Below, one piece after another: positions 52,772 through 61,413 of a stretch of 64,000 nt of DNA. The position numbers and the translations under genes are program-made. The DNA lies in assembly GCA_002421425.1 (NCBI GenBank), contig DIJZ01000020.1:1-64000 (forward strand), in the 5' to 3' direction. The notes beneath the pieces were generated by a model. It saw nothing but the letters and a program-made list of their open reading frames with translations. It was not told the DNA's origin and did no database searches. Each line of letters starts with the position of its first letter. Positions within the stretch are counted from its first letter, which is position 1. Source of the stretch: Caldifarciminota bacterium UBA5631. Lineage in GTDB: Bacteria > Hydrothermota > Hydrothermia > UBA1063.

Positions 52772-54529
52772 ATGGAAGGAAACTGGGAAGAGTTCAAGGA
52801 GAGGATAAGTAAAGAGCTGGAGGAGGCCGTAAAGACACTCTTCCAGAAAACGACCCAGGAAATTGAAGAAATTCTTTCATCATCAAAGTCAAGGATAGAG
52901 GAGATCCTTAAGAACTTTGAAGATGAAAACCTGAACCCTGAGAAGATCAAAGAAAGCCTTAATGAATTTACTAAGGAAATTCTTGAAGATCGAAAGAGCC
53001 AGCTTGAATCTGTTTTGAAGTTAGAGGAAGACGCAATAAAGAGTGAACTTGACGAAACAAGAGAGAAAATTAAATCCAAGATAGAGGATCGTTTGACGCA
53101 GGTGGAACAGGAACTGGACTCCCATATCAGAGAAGCCATTGAACCTGACAACATAAGAGGGATACTGGAAGAAAAAATTAAACGGTTTATTGAAGAGGAG
53201 ACCCACATATTCGAAGAAGAGATAAAAGGCCTCGCAAAGGAAGTTTTAGAGAAGAACCAGAAAGACATTAGAAAAAGCATAGACAAGAATCTGAAGGCTT
53301 TTGTTGATGCTGAAGATGGCCTGAGAAAAGTGATAGGAGAACTCGTCAGAAATCAAAGCGATTACGTTGCTTCTGAACTCAAGGAGAAAATTAGCGAGCT
53401 TATTTCTTCCAGCTCTAGGGAGCTCCTTATGGAGTCTCCACTTTCCGAGCGAATTGCCGAAGTCGTCGGTTACGAAATGAAAAAATACTTTTCAGAGATA
53501 GAGAATCTAAAATCTTCTCTTGATATCCTTGAGATGAAGATAAAAATTCTTTCGGAATCGCCAAAATCCGAAATGGAAACTTCAGTTGATAGGATGCCCC
53601 TTGCGGAAGAAGCCATTGAAATTCCCAAGGTAGATATTTTTCCAGAGGACACTGGCGTTGAAGAAGTTATGGAAAACCTTGTTACTCCAGAGAACATTTC
53701 CGATCTATCCATAAAAGAAGAACCCACAGAGTTGGAGAGGAAGGAACCTCAAGAAGAGGTTGAAAAGGTCGAACCCCAGATTTCAGAGATACAAATCGTT
53801 GAGGAAGCGCCTGCTCCAAAGAAAGAAAAAGGAGTAAAGGAAAGAAGGTTTAAACTGGAGACCCCCATTGAAGTTACTTATTTCGGACATGCTGCATTTC
53901 TAATTTCTGCTAAAAACGCAAAAATCCTGACAGATCCGTATAAACATATGGCCCTTAACAACTCCATAAAATACGCTCCCATAGATGTGGAAGCAGATTT
54001 TGTTACAGTAAGTCATATGCATATGGATCAGGGGGCATGGAAGGAGATTCCAGGGAGTCCAAAACTCGTGGAAGTTGCTGGAGAAAAAACTTTTGCAGAT
54101 TACCCCTACCTAAAATTCAAAGGCATTCATACTTATCACGACAACGCTGAAGGAAACGTCAGAGGTTCAAATATGGTGTATAACATTGAGATTACTGGTA
54201 TCAGAATTACGCACCTGGGCGCTTTGGGACATATCCTTACAAAAGAACAGGTCAGAGAAATCGGAAGACCTGTAGATATTCTAATAATACCCGTCGGAGG
54301 CTATGACACATTACCCGTGAAGGATGCCTGGGAAGTTGTCGGACAGCTGGATCCATTAGTCGTAATCCCTATGAGATTTAAGACCGACGCCTGCGATCTT
54401 CCCCTCGCTGAAGTGGATGCTTTTACGAGCCTTGCTAACTGCCCGGTGAAATTGCTGAATTCATCCTTAACCATCGAGGCGCTGCCGACCTCCCTTGAGA
54501 TATGGGTTATGAAGCCTCTGAAAATGTAG
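52772..54529 (+). CDS. Coiled-coil protein fused to a degenerate metallo-beta-lactamase domain
   Basis: The 585-aa protein has a very charged helical N-terminal part (about 1-255) with many E/K/I/L heptads, an acidic linker (about 265-345) and a C-terminal Lactamase_B_3-type domain (about 350-585). The domain keeps the fold motifs VTYFGHAAFLI, GIHTYHDNAEGNVRGSN and IPVGGYDT. Metal ligands are altered: HxHxDH is H415-M-H417-M-D419-Q420, HLGDLGH is HLGALGH (A484), and PMHY is PMRF (R535). It may be a pseudoenzyme scaffold. No signal peptide is seen. It sits between the GTPase and rlmN genes in one operon. Confidence 0.8.
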   Translation: MEGNWEEFKERISKELEEAVKTLFQKTTQEIEEILSSSKSRIEEILKNFEDENLNPEKIKESLNEFTKEILEDRKSQLESVLKLEEDAIKSELDETREKIKSKIEDRLTQVEQELDSHIREAIEPDNIRGILEEKIKRFIEEETHIFEEEIKGLAKEVLEKNQKDIRKSIDKNLKAFVDAEDGLRKVIGELVRNQSDYVASELKEKISELISSSSRELLMESPLSERIAEVVGYEMKKYFSEIENLKSSLDILEMKIKILSESPKSEMETSVDRMPLAEEAIEIPKVDIFPEDTGVEEVMENLVTPENISDLSIKEEPTELERKEPQEEVEKVEPQISEIQIVEEAPAPKKEKGVKERRFKLETPIEVTYFGHAAFLISAKNAKILTDPYKHMALNNSIKYAPIDVEADFVTVSHMHMDQGAWKEIPGSPKLVEVAGEKTFADYPYLKFKGIHTYHDNAEGNVRGSNMVYNIEITGIRITHLGALGHILTKEQVREIGRPVDILIIPVGGYDTLPVKDAWEVVGQLDPLVVIPMRFKTDACDLPLAEVDAFTSLANCPVKLLNSSLTIEALPTSLEIWVMKPLKM

Positions 54530-54532
54530 TTA

Positions 54533-55567
54533 ATGCCTGAAAATCTTGTAACACTGAAGCCTGCAGAACTGCAAAAAGTTCTGGGTGAAATCAAAGAACC
54601 CCCTTACAGAATACGACAAATTTATAAGTGGGTCTGGGGTAAAAGCAGTAATGAAATTTTAAATTTTTCGGATTTACCCACCCGACTTCGTGAGCATCTC
54701 TCAAGGAATTACTACATAAGACGGGCGGAATTGGTTTCTGCCCTTCATTCATCTGACGGAGCAATAAAATTCCTTCTAAGACTGGAAAACCAGGACCAGA
54801 TAGAATCTGTTTTCATTCCAGATGCAGAGAGAAACACTGTTTGCGTCTCGTCCCAGGTAGGCTGTCCGCTGAAGTGCACCTTCTGCGCCACCGGAAAACT
54901 TGGATACACAAGGAATCTTAAGTTCCATGAAATACTGGAGCAGGTTCGAATAGTGCGGGATTATGTAAATACAAGGATTACAAATGTTGTTTTTATGGGT
55001 ATGGGAGAGCCGCTCCTGAACTATGAAGAAGTCATTGAGGCCGCAAGGATTCTGAATGACAACTATACTTTTGGGATAGGTGCAAGGAAAATTACCATAT
55101 CCACGGCGGGGATAATTCCCGGAATCAGGAAGTTAATGAAGGAGCCCGAACAGTTCAAGCTCGCAGTCTCTCTTAACTCTGCCATCCAGGAAAAAAGAGA
55201 AATGCTCATGCCAGTTGCAAAAAAATTCACCCTGTTGAGTTTGAAAGAGAGTCTTATTGAATTTTACGAAGCCAAAAAGCGATGGATTACCTTTGAATAT
55301 ATCCTGATTCCTGAAGTGAACGATTCGAAAGAGGACCTTGAGGCACTGGCGGATTATGTTAATTCTATACCCTCAAAACTCAACCTGATACCCTACAACC
55401 CTCATCCATACTCGGAATTCAGAGCACCAACGGATCAGGAAGTGGAGAAATTCCTGAAAGGACTCCGAAAACGCATTCTCAGAGCGGTAACCCTGAGAAA
55501 GTCAAAGGGACAGGATATTCAGGGCGCTTGCGGCCAGCTGGCTTACTTTGTGAAACCGAAAGAATAA
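54533..55567 (+). CDS. rlmN: 23S rRNA/tRNA adenine C2-methyltransferase RlmN
   Basis: RlmN is a radical SAM enzyme that methylates A2503 of 23S rRNA (and A37 of some tRNAs). The 344-aa protein has CPLKCTFCATGKLGYTRNL, the CxxxCxxC cluster, then VFMGMGEPLLNY, KITISTAGI and the resolving-cysteine segment GACGQLAYF near the C-terminus. The ATG follows the previous stop by 3 bases. Its last 25 bases overlap the convergent cdd gene. Confidence 0.96.
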   Translation: MPENLVTLKPAELQKVLGEIKEPPYRIRQIYKWVWGKSSNEILNFSDLPTRLREHLSRNYYIRRAELVSALHSSDGAIKFLLRLENQDQIESVFIPDAERNTVCVSSQVGCPLKCTFCATGKLGYTRNLKFHEILEQVRIVRDYVNTRITNVVFMGMGEPLLNYEEVIEAARILNDNYTFGIGARKITISTAGIIPGIRKLMKEPEQFKLAVSLNSAIQEKREMLMPVAKKFTLLSLKESLIEFYEAKKRWITFEYILIPEVNDSKEDLEALADYVNSIPSKLNLIPYNPHPYSEFRAPTDQEVEKFLKGLRKRILRAVTLRKSKGQDIQGACGQLAYFVKPKE

Positions 55568-55938
55568 GGCAAAAAATCCCGTACGGTTTTTTGGACAAGA
55601 CCTTCAGAAGTCCTTATCAAAATGAGCATTTCCTTCGAAAACTCCGCAAGGACCTGCAGACATGCACCACACGGAAAAGGCGACACCGATGCGTTGTCGG
55701 CTACAATTGCAATAGCCTTAAAGTTTCTTTTGCCATCAGAGATGGCTTTGAATAGAGCCACTCTTTCTGCACAAATGGTAAGTCCGTACGAACTGTTTTC
55801 TACATTTACACCTGTATATACAGAACCGTCCTCGCATAAAATAGCCGCTCCAACCCTGTAATTAGAATACGGTGCATACGCATTCCCAAGGGCACCCTCT
55901 GCTCTTTTTACAAGCTCCTCAATCTCTCCACGTAGCAT
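55543..55938 (-). CDS. cdd: Cytidine deaminase
   Basis: Cdd deaminates cytidine and deoxycytidine in pyrimidine salvage. The 131-aa protein has NAYAPYSNYRVGAAIL, the zinc ligand and catalytic Glu in CAERVA, and FPCGACLQVLAEF for the other two zinc cysteines. It is the tetrameric short form. Its 3' end overlaps rlmN on the other strand by 25 bases. The start overlaps the 81-aa gene upstream by 31 bases, so it is the last gene of the long minus-strand operon. Confidence 0.94.
   Translation of the reverse strand: MLRGEIEELVKRAEGALGNAYAPYSNYRVGAAILCEDGSVYTGVNVENSSYGLTICAERVALFKAISDGKRNFKAIAIVADNASVSPFPCGACLQVLAEFSKEMLILIRTSEGLVQKTVRDFLPYSFGFTK
55571..55592. terminator. Two-way terminator in the rlmN/cdd overlap
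   Basis: A6, a CCGTACGG palindrome core and T6 lie just after the rlmN stop. The symmetric form (A-tract, GC core, T-tract) would act in both directions. On the minus strand it lies inside the last codons of cdd. Confidence 0.4.
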
Positions 55939-56153
55939 TGATCCTGACTCCTGAAATACTCAATCCGAAAGGAAGACCCATCTTCCAGCACTACTTTGTG
56001 TACTTCCCTTTCGTTTCCCATAAAATCTCTCACTGTTCCCACGGGTATCCATTTCTCCACCAAAAGCTTCTTCCCTTCTACAATAATAGCCACAGGTCGC
56101 TCACAGACCTTTTCTCCATCATGCCAGACCACGTCAAAAGGATCCACTTTCAT
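55908..56153 (-). CDS. Small conserved-looking protein of unknown function
   Basis: I do not recognise this 81-aa protein. It is rich in beta-branched and charged residues, without signal peptide or membrane segment: MKVDPFDVVWHDGEKVCERP at the start and GSSFRIEYFR late. It overlaps cdd by 31 bases and its ATG overlaps the cvpA stop by 4 bases, so it is likely translated. A small beta-barrel is possible, but no function can be given. Confidence 0.65.
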   Translation of the reverse strand: MKVDPFDVVWHDGEKVCERPVAIIVEGKKLLVEKWIPVGTVRDFMGNEREVHKVVLEDGSSFRIEYFRSQDQCYVERLRSL

Positions 56154-56644
56154 TCTGTTCCAATGTTTTCGAAGAATTCCTTTACGTCTGCAAAATATCT
56201 TACCACATAGTGCTCATAAAAGGAAGATACTCTCCAGGCATAGACAGTCTTTTCAATGTATTGCCTTGTAAATTCAAATCTTCCCGCAAAATATAGAATT
56301 GTTCCTGCGAATACGAAACCTTCAAAAAAACCGAAAAGCAGACCGAGAATTCTGTCCATAAACCCTATTACTTTTGGCTTCAGAAGCTTCCTGAGCAGAA
56401 AAATAACCAGCTGGGTAAGCATTATTATGAGAACAAAAAGAATCAAAATACTCAAAACCTTGAGGAGCAGCGGGTCTTTTATACCTCTTAGATAAAAACC
56501 CATCACATCGTTAAATCTTAGTGAAATGAAGACTGCAAGTATGAGACCAACCAGGGAAAGAAGTTCTTTCAGGAATCCTACGAGAAGACCTCTCAGCGAA
56601 AAGAATAGAAGAAGAATCAGCACGAAAATATCAATACCATTCAT
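56150..56644 (-). CDS. cvpA: CvpA family membrane protein
   Basis: CvpA proteins are four-helix inner-membrane proteins linked to colicin V production and envelope stress. The 164-aa protein starts MNGIDIFVLILLLFFSLRGL and has four hydrophobic segments (about 4-22, 26-45, 60-83, 100-122) with FMDRILGLLFGFFEG, a family hallmark. ATG 56644 overlaps the preceding stop (ATGA); a longer in-frame start lies inside that gene. A soluble tail follows the last helix. Confidence 0.85.
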   Translation of the reverse strand: MNGIDIFVLILLLFFSLRGLLVGFLKELLSLVGLILAVFISLRFNDVMGFYLRGIKDPLLLKVLSILILFVLIIMLTQLVIFLLRKLLKPKVIGFMDRILGLLFGFFEGFVFAGTILYFAGRFEFTRQYIEKTVYAWRVSSFYEHYVVRYFADVKEFFENIGTE

Positions 56645-57138
56645 ATTCTTATTTCTCTTAATTCGTAAGCATGCTTCCTGGAATCGTAGATCACAAAAGT
56701 TTTGCTCCCCGTTAGGTACCCGCAAGCCTCCCCTGGATTTACGATAAGTGTTTTCCCAATCTGTTCCAGGTGAACCTTGTGGGTATGACCATAAGCGACA
56801 ATATCAAACCTTTGAGTTTCCGCTAGCTCCCTGACCATAAAAGGTTCATGCATTACAATGAGCTTTAGACCGCTTATTTCAAGTTCCGTTGGGATTTTCA
56901 ATATAGAAATACTATGCTCTTTTGCCATTTCCGAAAGGTATAACTTCTCTCCATCGTTATTCCCAAAGATCATATAAAGGCTCCCCCCGTACACCTCACG
57001 TACAAACTTAAAATTGAAGGGAGAAATAAGGTCCCCAAGATGTATTACATTCTTTATACCTTCGCTTTCAAAAATCTTGAACGCTTCGTATATTACTTCC
57101 TTATGGTCGTGGGTATCAGAAATAAAACCAATCTTCAC
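56641..57138 (-). CDS. YfcE/MJ0936-type metallophosphoesterase
   Basis: The 165-aa protein has all calcineurin-like phosphoesterase motifs: GFISDTHDH, IHLGDLISP, FGNNDGE, VMHEP and YGHTHKVHLEQ. It belongs to the small single-domain YfcE/MJ0936 group, which hydrolyses phosphodiesters in vitro; natural substrates are unknown. It overlaps the UbiA gene by 4 bases on one side and cvpA by 4 bases on the other. Confidence 0.92.
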   Translation of the reverse strand: MKIGFISDTHDHKEVIYEAFKIFESEGIKNVIHLGDLISPFNFKFVREVYGGSLYMIFGNNDGEKLYLSEMAKEHSISILKIPTELEISGLKLIVMHEPFMVRELAETQRFDIVAYGHTHKVHLEQIGKTLIVNPGEACGYLTGSKTFVIYDSRKHAYELREIRI

Positions 57139-57953
57139 AACGTTCCTCCCACCAGAATTGCAAGAAGCACAAATATCATAAAGGTTTTGAAAAAAACACT
57201 CAATCGGGAAAAGGACCTTTCCCTTAAAACCTTGAAAGCAAGATATACAAGAATAACCAGCATCGAAATCAGGAAAATAGGGTTATGAAATACACTTAGA
57301 AAAGCAACAAAAGTCAAAATCACCAGTACAGCCAACAGCAGTACACCGAAGATGCGTATCCCCTTTTCTCCAATGTAGAAGGGAAGAGTTCTGTATCCAA
57401 ACCTTTGATCTACTTTGAAATCTTCCATATCTTTCAGAGATTCACGCACCAAATTATATAGAATTGAGCAACTAACAGGAAACCACAATATTCTGAAATT
57501 AGAAATTTCCAGACCCATCAGCAAGAACGGAAAGGAGGTGAGTATACTTACCGCGAAATTCCCGAAAAATACAATTTTCTTTAAATAAAAATCGTAGAGG
57601 ACTGCAAGAAAGAAACCCGCAACGAAAATAACCTTTGTAAGATTTCCGCGGTACAACAAAGCACTACCAAGGGTCAGAACCCCGAGAGCTATTGTGAATA
57701 ATCTGGATTCCCTGATAGAGATTTCACCACGCGGGATTGGCCTCGATGGATGCGCCTCAAAGTCAAGTTCTGCATCAAGACAGTCATTAAGACTATTGGA
57801 AAATGCAGCCAGCAAAATTAGAGGCGTCACAAAAGATAAAAATTTTGCAGGGTCTCCACAGAAACCAGAAATTACAAAGGAAACAAAAGTAGCAAGAATG
57901 ACGATGAGTAAGTTCAACGGTCTTACAAGCTTATATGCTGCCACCAGTCTCAT
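57135..57953 (-). CDS. UbiA-superfamily prenyltransferase (DGGGP-synthase-like)
   Basis: The 272-aa protein has about 8 transmembrane helices and two aspartate-rich motifs: SNSLNDCLDAELDFEAHPSR, of the NDxxD type with HPSRPIPRG after it, and SLKDMEDFKVD. The first motif followed by RPIP resembles archaeal digeranylgeranylglyceryl phosphate synthase, and homologues are known in FCB-group bacteria. Quinone-type UbiA or MenA is an alternative; no quinone genes lie nearby. Its start overlaps coaE by 23 bases. Confidence 0.85.
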   Translation of the reverse strand: MRLVAAYKLVRPLNLLIVILATFVSFVISGFCGDPAKFLSFVTPLILLAAFSNSLNDCLDAELDFEAHPSRPIPRGEISIRESRLFTIALGVLTLGSALLYRGNLTKVIFVAGFFLAVLYDFYLKKIVFFGNFAVSILTSFPFLLMGLEISNFRILWFPVSCSILYNLVRESLKDMEDFKVDQRFGYRTLPFYIGEKGIRIFGVLLLAVLVILTFVAFLSVFHNPIFLISMLVILVYLAFKVLRERSFSRLSVFFKTFMIFVLLAILVGGTL

Positions 57954-58530
57954 AAATAATTCCTTCCTGCTTCAGAATCTTAAAAAGACCCTCCCTTAAT
58001 TCCTCAAAGGTGCCGTTATTTGAAAGAATGAAGTATTTCCCCTCTAAAACTTCCCTTTCCTGGTTCTTTAAAACACTTTCAATCTTCTCAGTGCTCCAAC
58101 CTTTCTGCTGAAGTCTTTCTTTAATCTTTTCAGGAGAAGATTCGACTACTATGGAAAAATCTGCATAAGGGAAAAGCCCGAGTTTATGCGGTATAGCCAC
58201 GTCCAGAACAATATGCCCTTTTCTTGAGTTTATAATATCCTTCAGCTTCTCCACAAGAATTGGGTGTACGACCCTTTCGAGAACCTCTAACTGGTTCTTA
58301 TCACGGAAAACAATCCTTCCGAGAGCCTCCCGATTTACTTCGCCCGATTTTCCTACTATGACTGGCCCAAAGATGGATACCAGGTCGTCCTTCTTCTCTT
58401 CCAGTACTTCGTGAGCAACGTGGTCCACATCAACAACCTCAAATCCCATACCCTTGAAGATTTCTGCCAGTGTTGACTTTCCTGCACCTGCCTTTCCAGT
58501 AATAATTATGACCAATCCCCTTTCTTTCAA
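57931..58530 (-). CDS. coaE: Dephospho-CoA kinase
   Basis: CoaE phosphorylates dephospho-CoA, the last step of coenzyme A synthesis. The 199-aa protein has the P-loop IIITGKAGAGKSTLAEIF (about 9-26), VVDVDHVAHEVL, ERVVHPILVEKL and DVAIPHKLGLF. The Walker A has GAGK where most have GSGK. It starts one base from the upstream TPR gene stop and overlaps the UbiA gene by 23 bases. Confidence 0.92.
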   Translation of the reverse strand: MKERGLVIIITGKAGAGKSTLAEIFKGMGFEVVDVDHVAHEVLEEKKDDLVSIFGPVIVGKSGEVNREALGRIVFRDKNQLEVLERVVHPILVEKLKDIINSRKGHIVLDVAIPHKLGLFPYADFSIVVESSPEKIKERLQQKGWSTEKIESVLKNQEREVLEGKYFILSNNGTFEELREGLFKILKQEGIIYETGGSI

Positions 58531-58531
58531 A

Positions 58532-60136
58532 TCATTTCCCCTGTATAATTTCCCGGTGCCTGAGGACTTCGGGATCTTCTGCGCCCCCTGAAATCACTGC
58601 CTTTTCAATGTATTCCATCGCATCATCGATTCTACCCATTTTGAAAAGCACCCAGGCCTTCGTATCAAGAAAGTGAAAATCACCCGGCTCAGCTTCAAGA
58701 GCTTTGTTCACAAGCTCCAACGCCCTATCAAGGTCTCTTCCCACCTGAGCTAATGCATACGCAAGATTATTGTACTGCACGGGATCTGAAATTCCTGACT
58801 TCAAAAGGGCTTCAAGAATTAGAATTGCAAAGTTGTATTCCTCTACATCCATTGCTATGTATGAAACAAAGATGGAATCATCTCTGCTGTTTGCTACAGA
58901 GAGGGCCCTATTAAGAAACTCAGGATACGATACTTTAATTCCAGACGATCTGGCGTGCACTAGGTAATCAGCGTATCTTTTCAGATTCTTACTATCGAGG
59001 GTAAGAGCTTTAAGAAAGTTCCTACTGGCGTTGATCTTATCTCCTTTGCTGTTCAGAGCCTCAGCTTTCAGGTAAAAAAGATACGCATCTTCACCAAATC
59101 TTAGTTCAGCACTGTAAATCTCTCTAAGAGCTTCATCGACCTTTGTCCCTACAAGGAGCAAATATATTTTGTAAAACAGATATTCCCTGGAGTCTGGATT
59201 AATTCTTATAGCAATCTGTATTTCCCTTAAAGCATCATTATTTACTCCCAAGGCTGCAAGAGTTCTTGCAAGGTAGTAGTGCACTTCTGGGTCACTATCC
59301 AGAAGGCCAGAAGAAACCAGGAGTTCGGAAAGTGCACGTTCATAATCACCCTTTCGATAGAAATGCATACCCGCAACCTTTCGAACATCCCAGCTAAAAG
59401 GGTTACGCTTCAGTAGAAAATCTACAATAGTGTCACCTGCCTCGAAAATCCCATCTTCATCAAGAAGTTGCAGAAAAACTTTTAGAAAGTTCTCATCTCT
59501 ATAATTCTGCTTATAGTACAGCTCGCGAAACATCTGAATCGCCTTTTCTCTTTCGCCCAGGAGTCGATAGTAAAGTCCTTTCAGAAAATTCACTTCCCTG
59601 TATTCTGAGTGCATGGCGTCGAGGTAAGAATATAACGAATCTTTCCTTTCCATCTTCCAAAGAAGGTCAAGATATGCCGAAATAAGGATTGGAAAATTCA
59701 GCACAAATCCCTTATTCCTTTCAAAATTAACCAAAGCTTCATAATTCTTACCCTGTAAGTAATAAATATATCCAAGGAAAACCGAGAGAGAGTCTGCAGA
59801 ATATAATGACTTCTCAAGCACCTTGAGAAGAGTATCCAGCCTGTTAAGATTTTTCAAGATGGGCACCAACGCGAAGAATACCTGGGGATCAAATTCCCGC
59901 GATAAATACGCAAGCCCATATTTTAATCCATCCTGATTATTAGCAAGGGCTACCGAATAACCGAACATCTTTTTCAGGTAAAAGGGCTCGCGGGTCTTTT
60001 CGTACAGGGCTGAAGCCTCCTGGAATGCTAGATCTACCCGATTTTGGGTTTCGTAGTAATTCATCATCATTTCCTGGGCAAGGGTATCTGTCTCAGGAAC
60101 AACACAAAGAAGGAATAAAAGAATTTTAATCAACAT
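58532..60136 (-). CDS. Exported tetratricopeptide-repeat protein
   Basis: The 534-aa protein has an N-terminal hydrophobic signal (MLIKILLFLLCVVPETDTLA) and then TPR units over most of its length, clearest in the last 200 residues: PEVHYYLARTLAALGVNNDA and FLDTKAWVLFKMGRIDDAME. It should lie in the periplasm or on the outer membrane as a protein-binding scaffold. Its start overlaps holA by 11 bases. Partner is unknown. Confidence 0.85.
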   Translation of the reverse strand: MLIKILLFLLCVVPETDTLAQEMMMNYYETQNRVDLAFQEASALYEKTREPFYLKKMFGYSVALANNQDGLKYGLAYLSREFDPQVFFALVPILKNLNRLDTLLKVLEKSLYSADSLSVFLGYIYYLQGKNYEALVNFERNKGFVLNFPILISAYLDLLWKMERKDSLYSYLDAMHSEYREVNFLKGLYYRLLGEREKAIQMFRELYYKQNYRDENFLKVFLQLLDEDGIFEAGDTIVDFLLKRNPFSWDVRKVAGMHFYRKGDYERALSELLVSSGLLDSDPEVHYYLARTLAALGVNNDALREIQIAIRINPDSREYLFYKIYLLLVGTKVDEALREIYSAELRFGEDAYLFYLKAEALNSKGDKINASRNFLKALTLDSKNLKRYADYLVHARSSGIKVSYPEFLNRALSVANSRDDSIFVSYIAMDVEEYNFAILILEALLKSGISDPVQYNNLAYALAQVGRDLDRALELVNKALEAEPGDFHFLDTKAWVLFKMGRIDDAMEYIEKAVISGGAEDPEVLRHREIIQGK

Positions 60137-61022
60137 TGACCTTTATGTTCATAAGCATCTGCATCATAAGCAATTTTTTATCCACGGACGAGCTTTTCAG
60201 CTGCGCGTCAAACCTCACAGTAAGCAGAAGCATTCTCAGCAAATCAGCCTGGCTGAACTTCAACCCCCGCGCACCAAGTTTATATTCCCTGATAAAATGA
60301 TTAATAAGGGAAGAAGTCAAATAGGTGGGCTCTGATTCCTCAAAAACGCAGAGAAACTTTGAAAAAAACCCGGACTCCCCTGAAAGAACATCGTGCAATA
60401 CTTCCCACACCCTCGCCGTCTCGTAATCGCTTATGATCTGCAAATCCTCCGAAGTCAAAAATTGCCTGTCCATAGAATACAACTCGAGTTTCTGTATCTC
60501 GTAAAAGGCACTCCTCAAATCCTCGGGCATCAACTCCACCATCCTTCGAATCAGGGTTGGAGAATTCACCTGCTTACCCATCTTTTTGATCTTGTCCTCG
60601 AGCCATTCTCCGTAGGATTGGCGATCCAGAGGCCTAAAATTTATTACCTCAATATCTTTATGAATCGCAGGTTTTGCCTTCCATTCTTTCAATATGATAA
60701 CAAAGTGCTCCCCAGCCCTGAGAAGGAGCTCAAGATACCTCAAAACCTTCTCTTCCCGATCCACAAACTTCACTACTAGAACCTTCGATTTCTGAAAAAG
60801 GCCACCCTGAAGATGAAGACCAAGTTCTCCTGCAAAATCCTTTGCGGAACCGTCGACAATATCCTTCTCAGCAGAAAGGGTCGCACAAATCTGGTCCACA
60901 GCGGTGTCCATCAGGTATGTTTCTGAACCCCAAAAAATATAGCCCTTTTTTATGGATGCAGGGTCCTTTAATCTCTTGAATAAATTTTTATATTCTTCCA
61001 GAGTTGGTGATTGCCTTGCCAT
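60126..61022 (-). CDS. holA: DNA polymerase III delta subunit
   Basis: HolA opens the sliding clamp during replication. The 298-aa protein has the delta-subunit outline: KKGYIFWGSETYLMDTAVDQI near the N-terminus in place of the family's YLLYGEE..L, an inactive AAA+ domain and a helical C-terminal collar with LTSEDLQIISDY and SSVDKKLLMMQMLMNIKV. Similarity is weak but the layout is typical. ATG 61022 is chosen because a -10 box ends 7 bases before it; longer in-frame starts would lie upstream of the predicted transcription start. Confidence 0.8.
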   Translation of the reverse strand: MARQSPTLEEYKNLFKRLKDPASIKKGYIFWGSETYLMDTAVDQICATLSAEKDIVDGSAKDFAGELGLHLQGGLFQKSKVLVVKFVDREEKVLRYLELLLRAGEHFVIILKEWKAKPAIHKDIEVINFRPLDRQSYGEWLEDKIKKMGKQVNSPTLIRRMVELMPEDLRSAFYEIQKLELYSMDRQFLTSEDLQIISDYETARVWEVLHDVLSGESGFFSKFLCVFEESEPTYLTSSLINHFIREYKLGARGLKFSQADLLRMLLLTVRFDAQLKSSSVDKKLLMMQMLMNIKVNVD

Positions 61023-61029
61023 CCAGAGA

Positions 61030-61057
61030 ATTTTACAGTGGTGCTTATATTTTTCAA
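61030..61057 (-). promoter_or_regulatory. Promoter of the holA-cdd operon (leaderless start)
   Basis: On the minus strand TTGAAA (61052-61057), 16 bases and TAAAAT (61030-61035), which ends 7 bases before the holA ATG. The same bases also form the -35 box of the plus-strand promoter. Confidence 0.5.
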
Positions 61058-61081
61058 AATTCATTTCGGCCACACTATAAT
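61053..61081 (+). promoter_or_regulatory. Promoter of the MIP18-mtaD operon
   Basis: TTCAAA (61053-61058), 17 bases and a perfect TATAAT (61076-61081). The leader would be about 14 bases with AAAGGAG before the ATG at 61102. Confidence 0.6.
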
Positions 61082-61101
61082 TAAAAACAAAGGAGACAGA
61101 A

Positions 61102-61413
61102 ATGGACCTTAGATCAGAAATTATCAAAAAATTAAAGGAAATATACGACCCTGAAATTCCAGTGGATATTTATAACCTCGGCTTGATTTACGGAATTGAA
61201 ATAAACGGTAACAATGTAAATATATTAATGACTCTCACAGCGCGAGGATGTCCCCTGGCTGGTACCCTATCGGAAGAAGTTCGCGAGAAACTTGCTGAAA
61301 TTAACGGAATTGGTAACATTTCCGTCGAACTGACCTGGGAACCTCAATGGACTCCTGAGATGATAACGGAAGAAGGCCGGGAGAAACTCAGAAACTTTGG
61401 ATATAATGTCTGA
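61102..61413 (+). CDS. MIP18/SufT family protein (DUF59)
   Basis: The 103-aa protein matches the MIP18/PaaD/SufT fold: EIYDPEIPVDIYNLGLIYGI (about 13-32), LMTLTARGCPLAG with the conserved Cys, and VELTWEPQWTPEMI. Members help assemble iron-sulfur clusters or deliver them. AAAGGAG lies before the ATG. It overlaps the next gene by 8 bases. Its exact client is not known. Confidence 0.9.
   Translation: MDLRSEIIKKLKEIYDPEIPVDIYNLGLIYGIEINGNNVNILMTLTARGCPLAGTLSEEVREKLAEINGIGNISVELTWEPQWTPEMITEEGREKLRNFGYNV

Noticed and set aside
52772..54529. Reading the C-terminal domain as an active ascorbate-6-phosphate lactonase
   Set aside because: Three of the metal-ligand positions are changed (Q420, A484, R535), so an enzyme call is not supported.
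61402..61407. TATAAT before mtaD as a promoter
   Set aside because: It overlaps the mtaD start codon itself and lies inside the coupled end of the MIP18 gene, so transcripts from it would lack the start codon.
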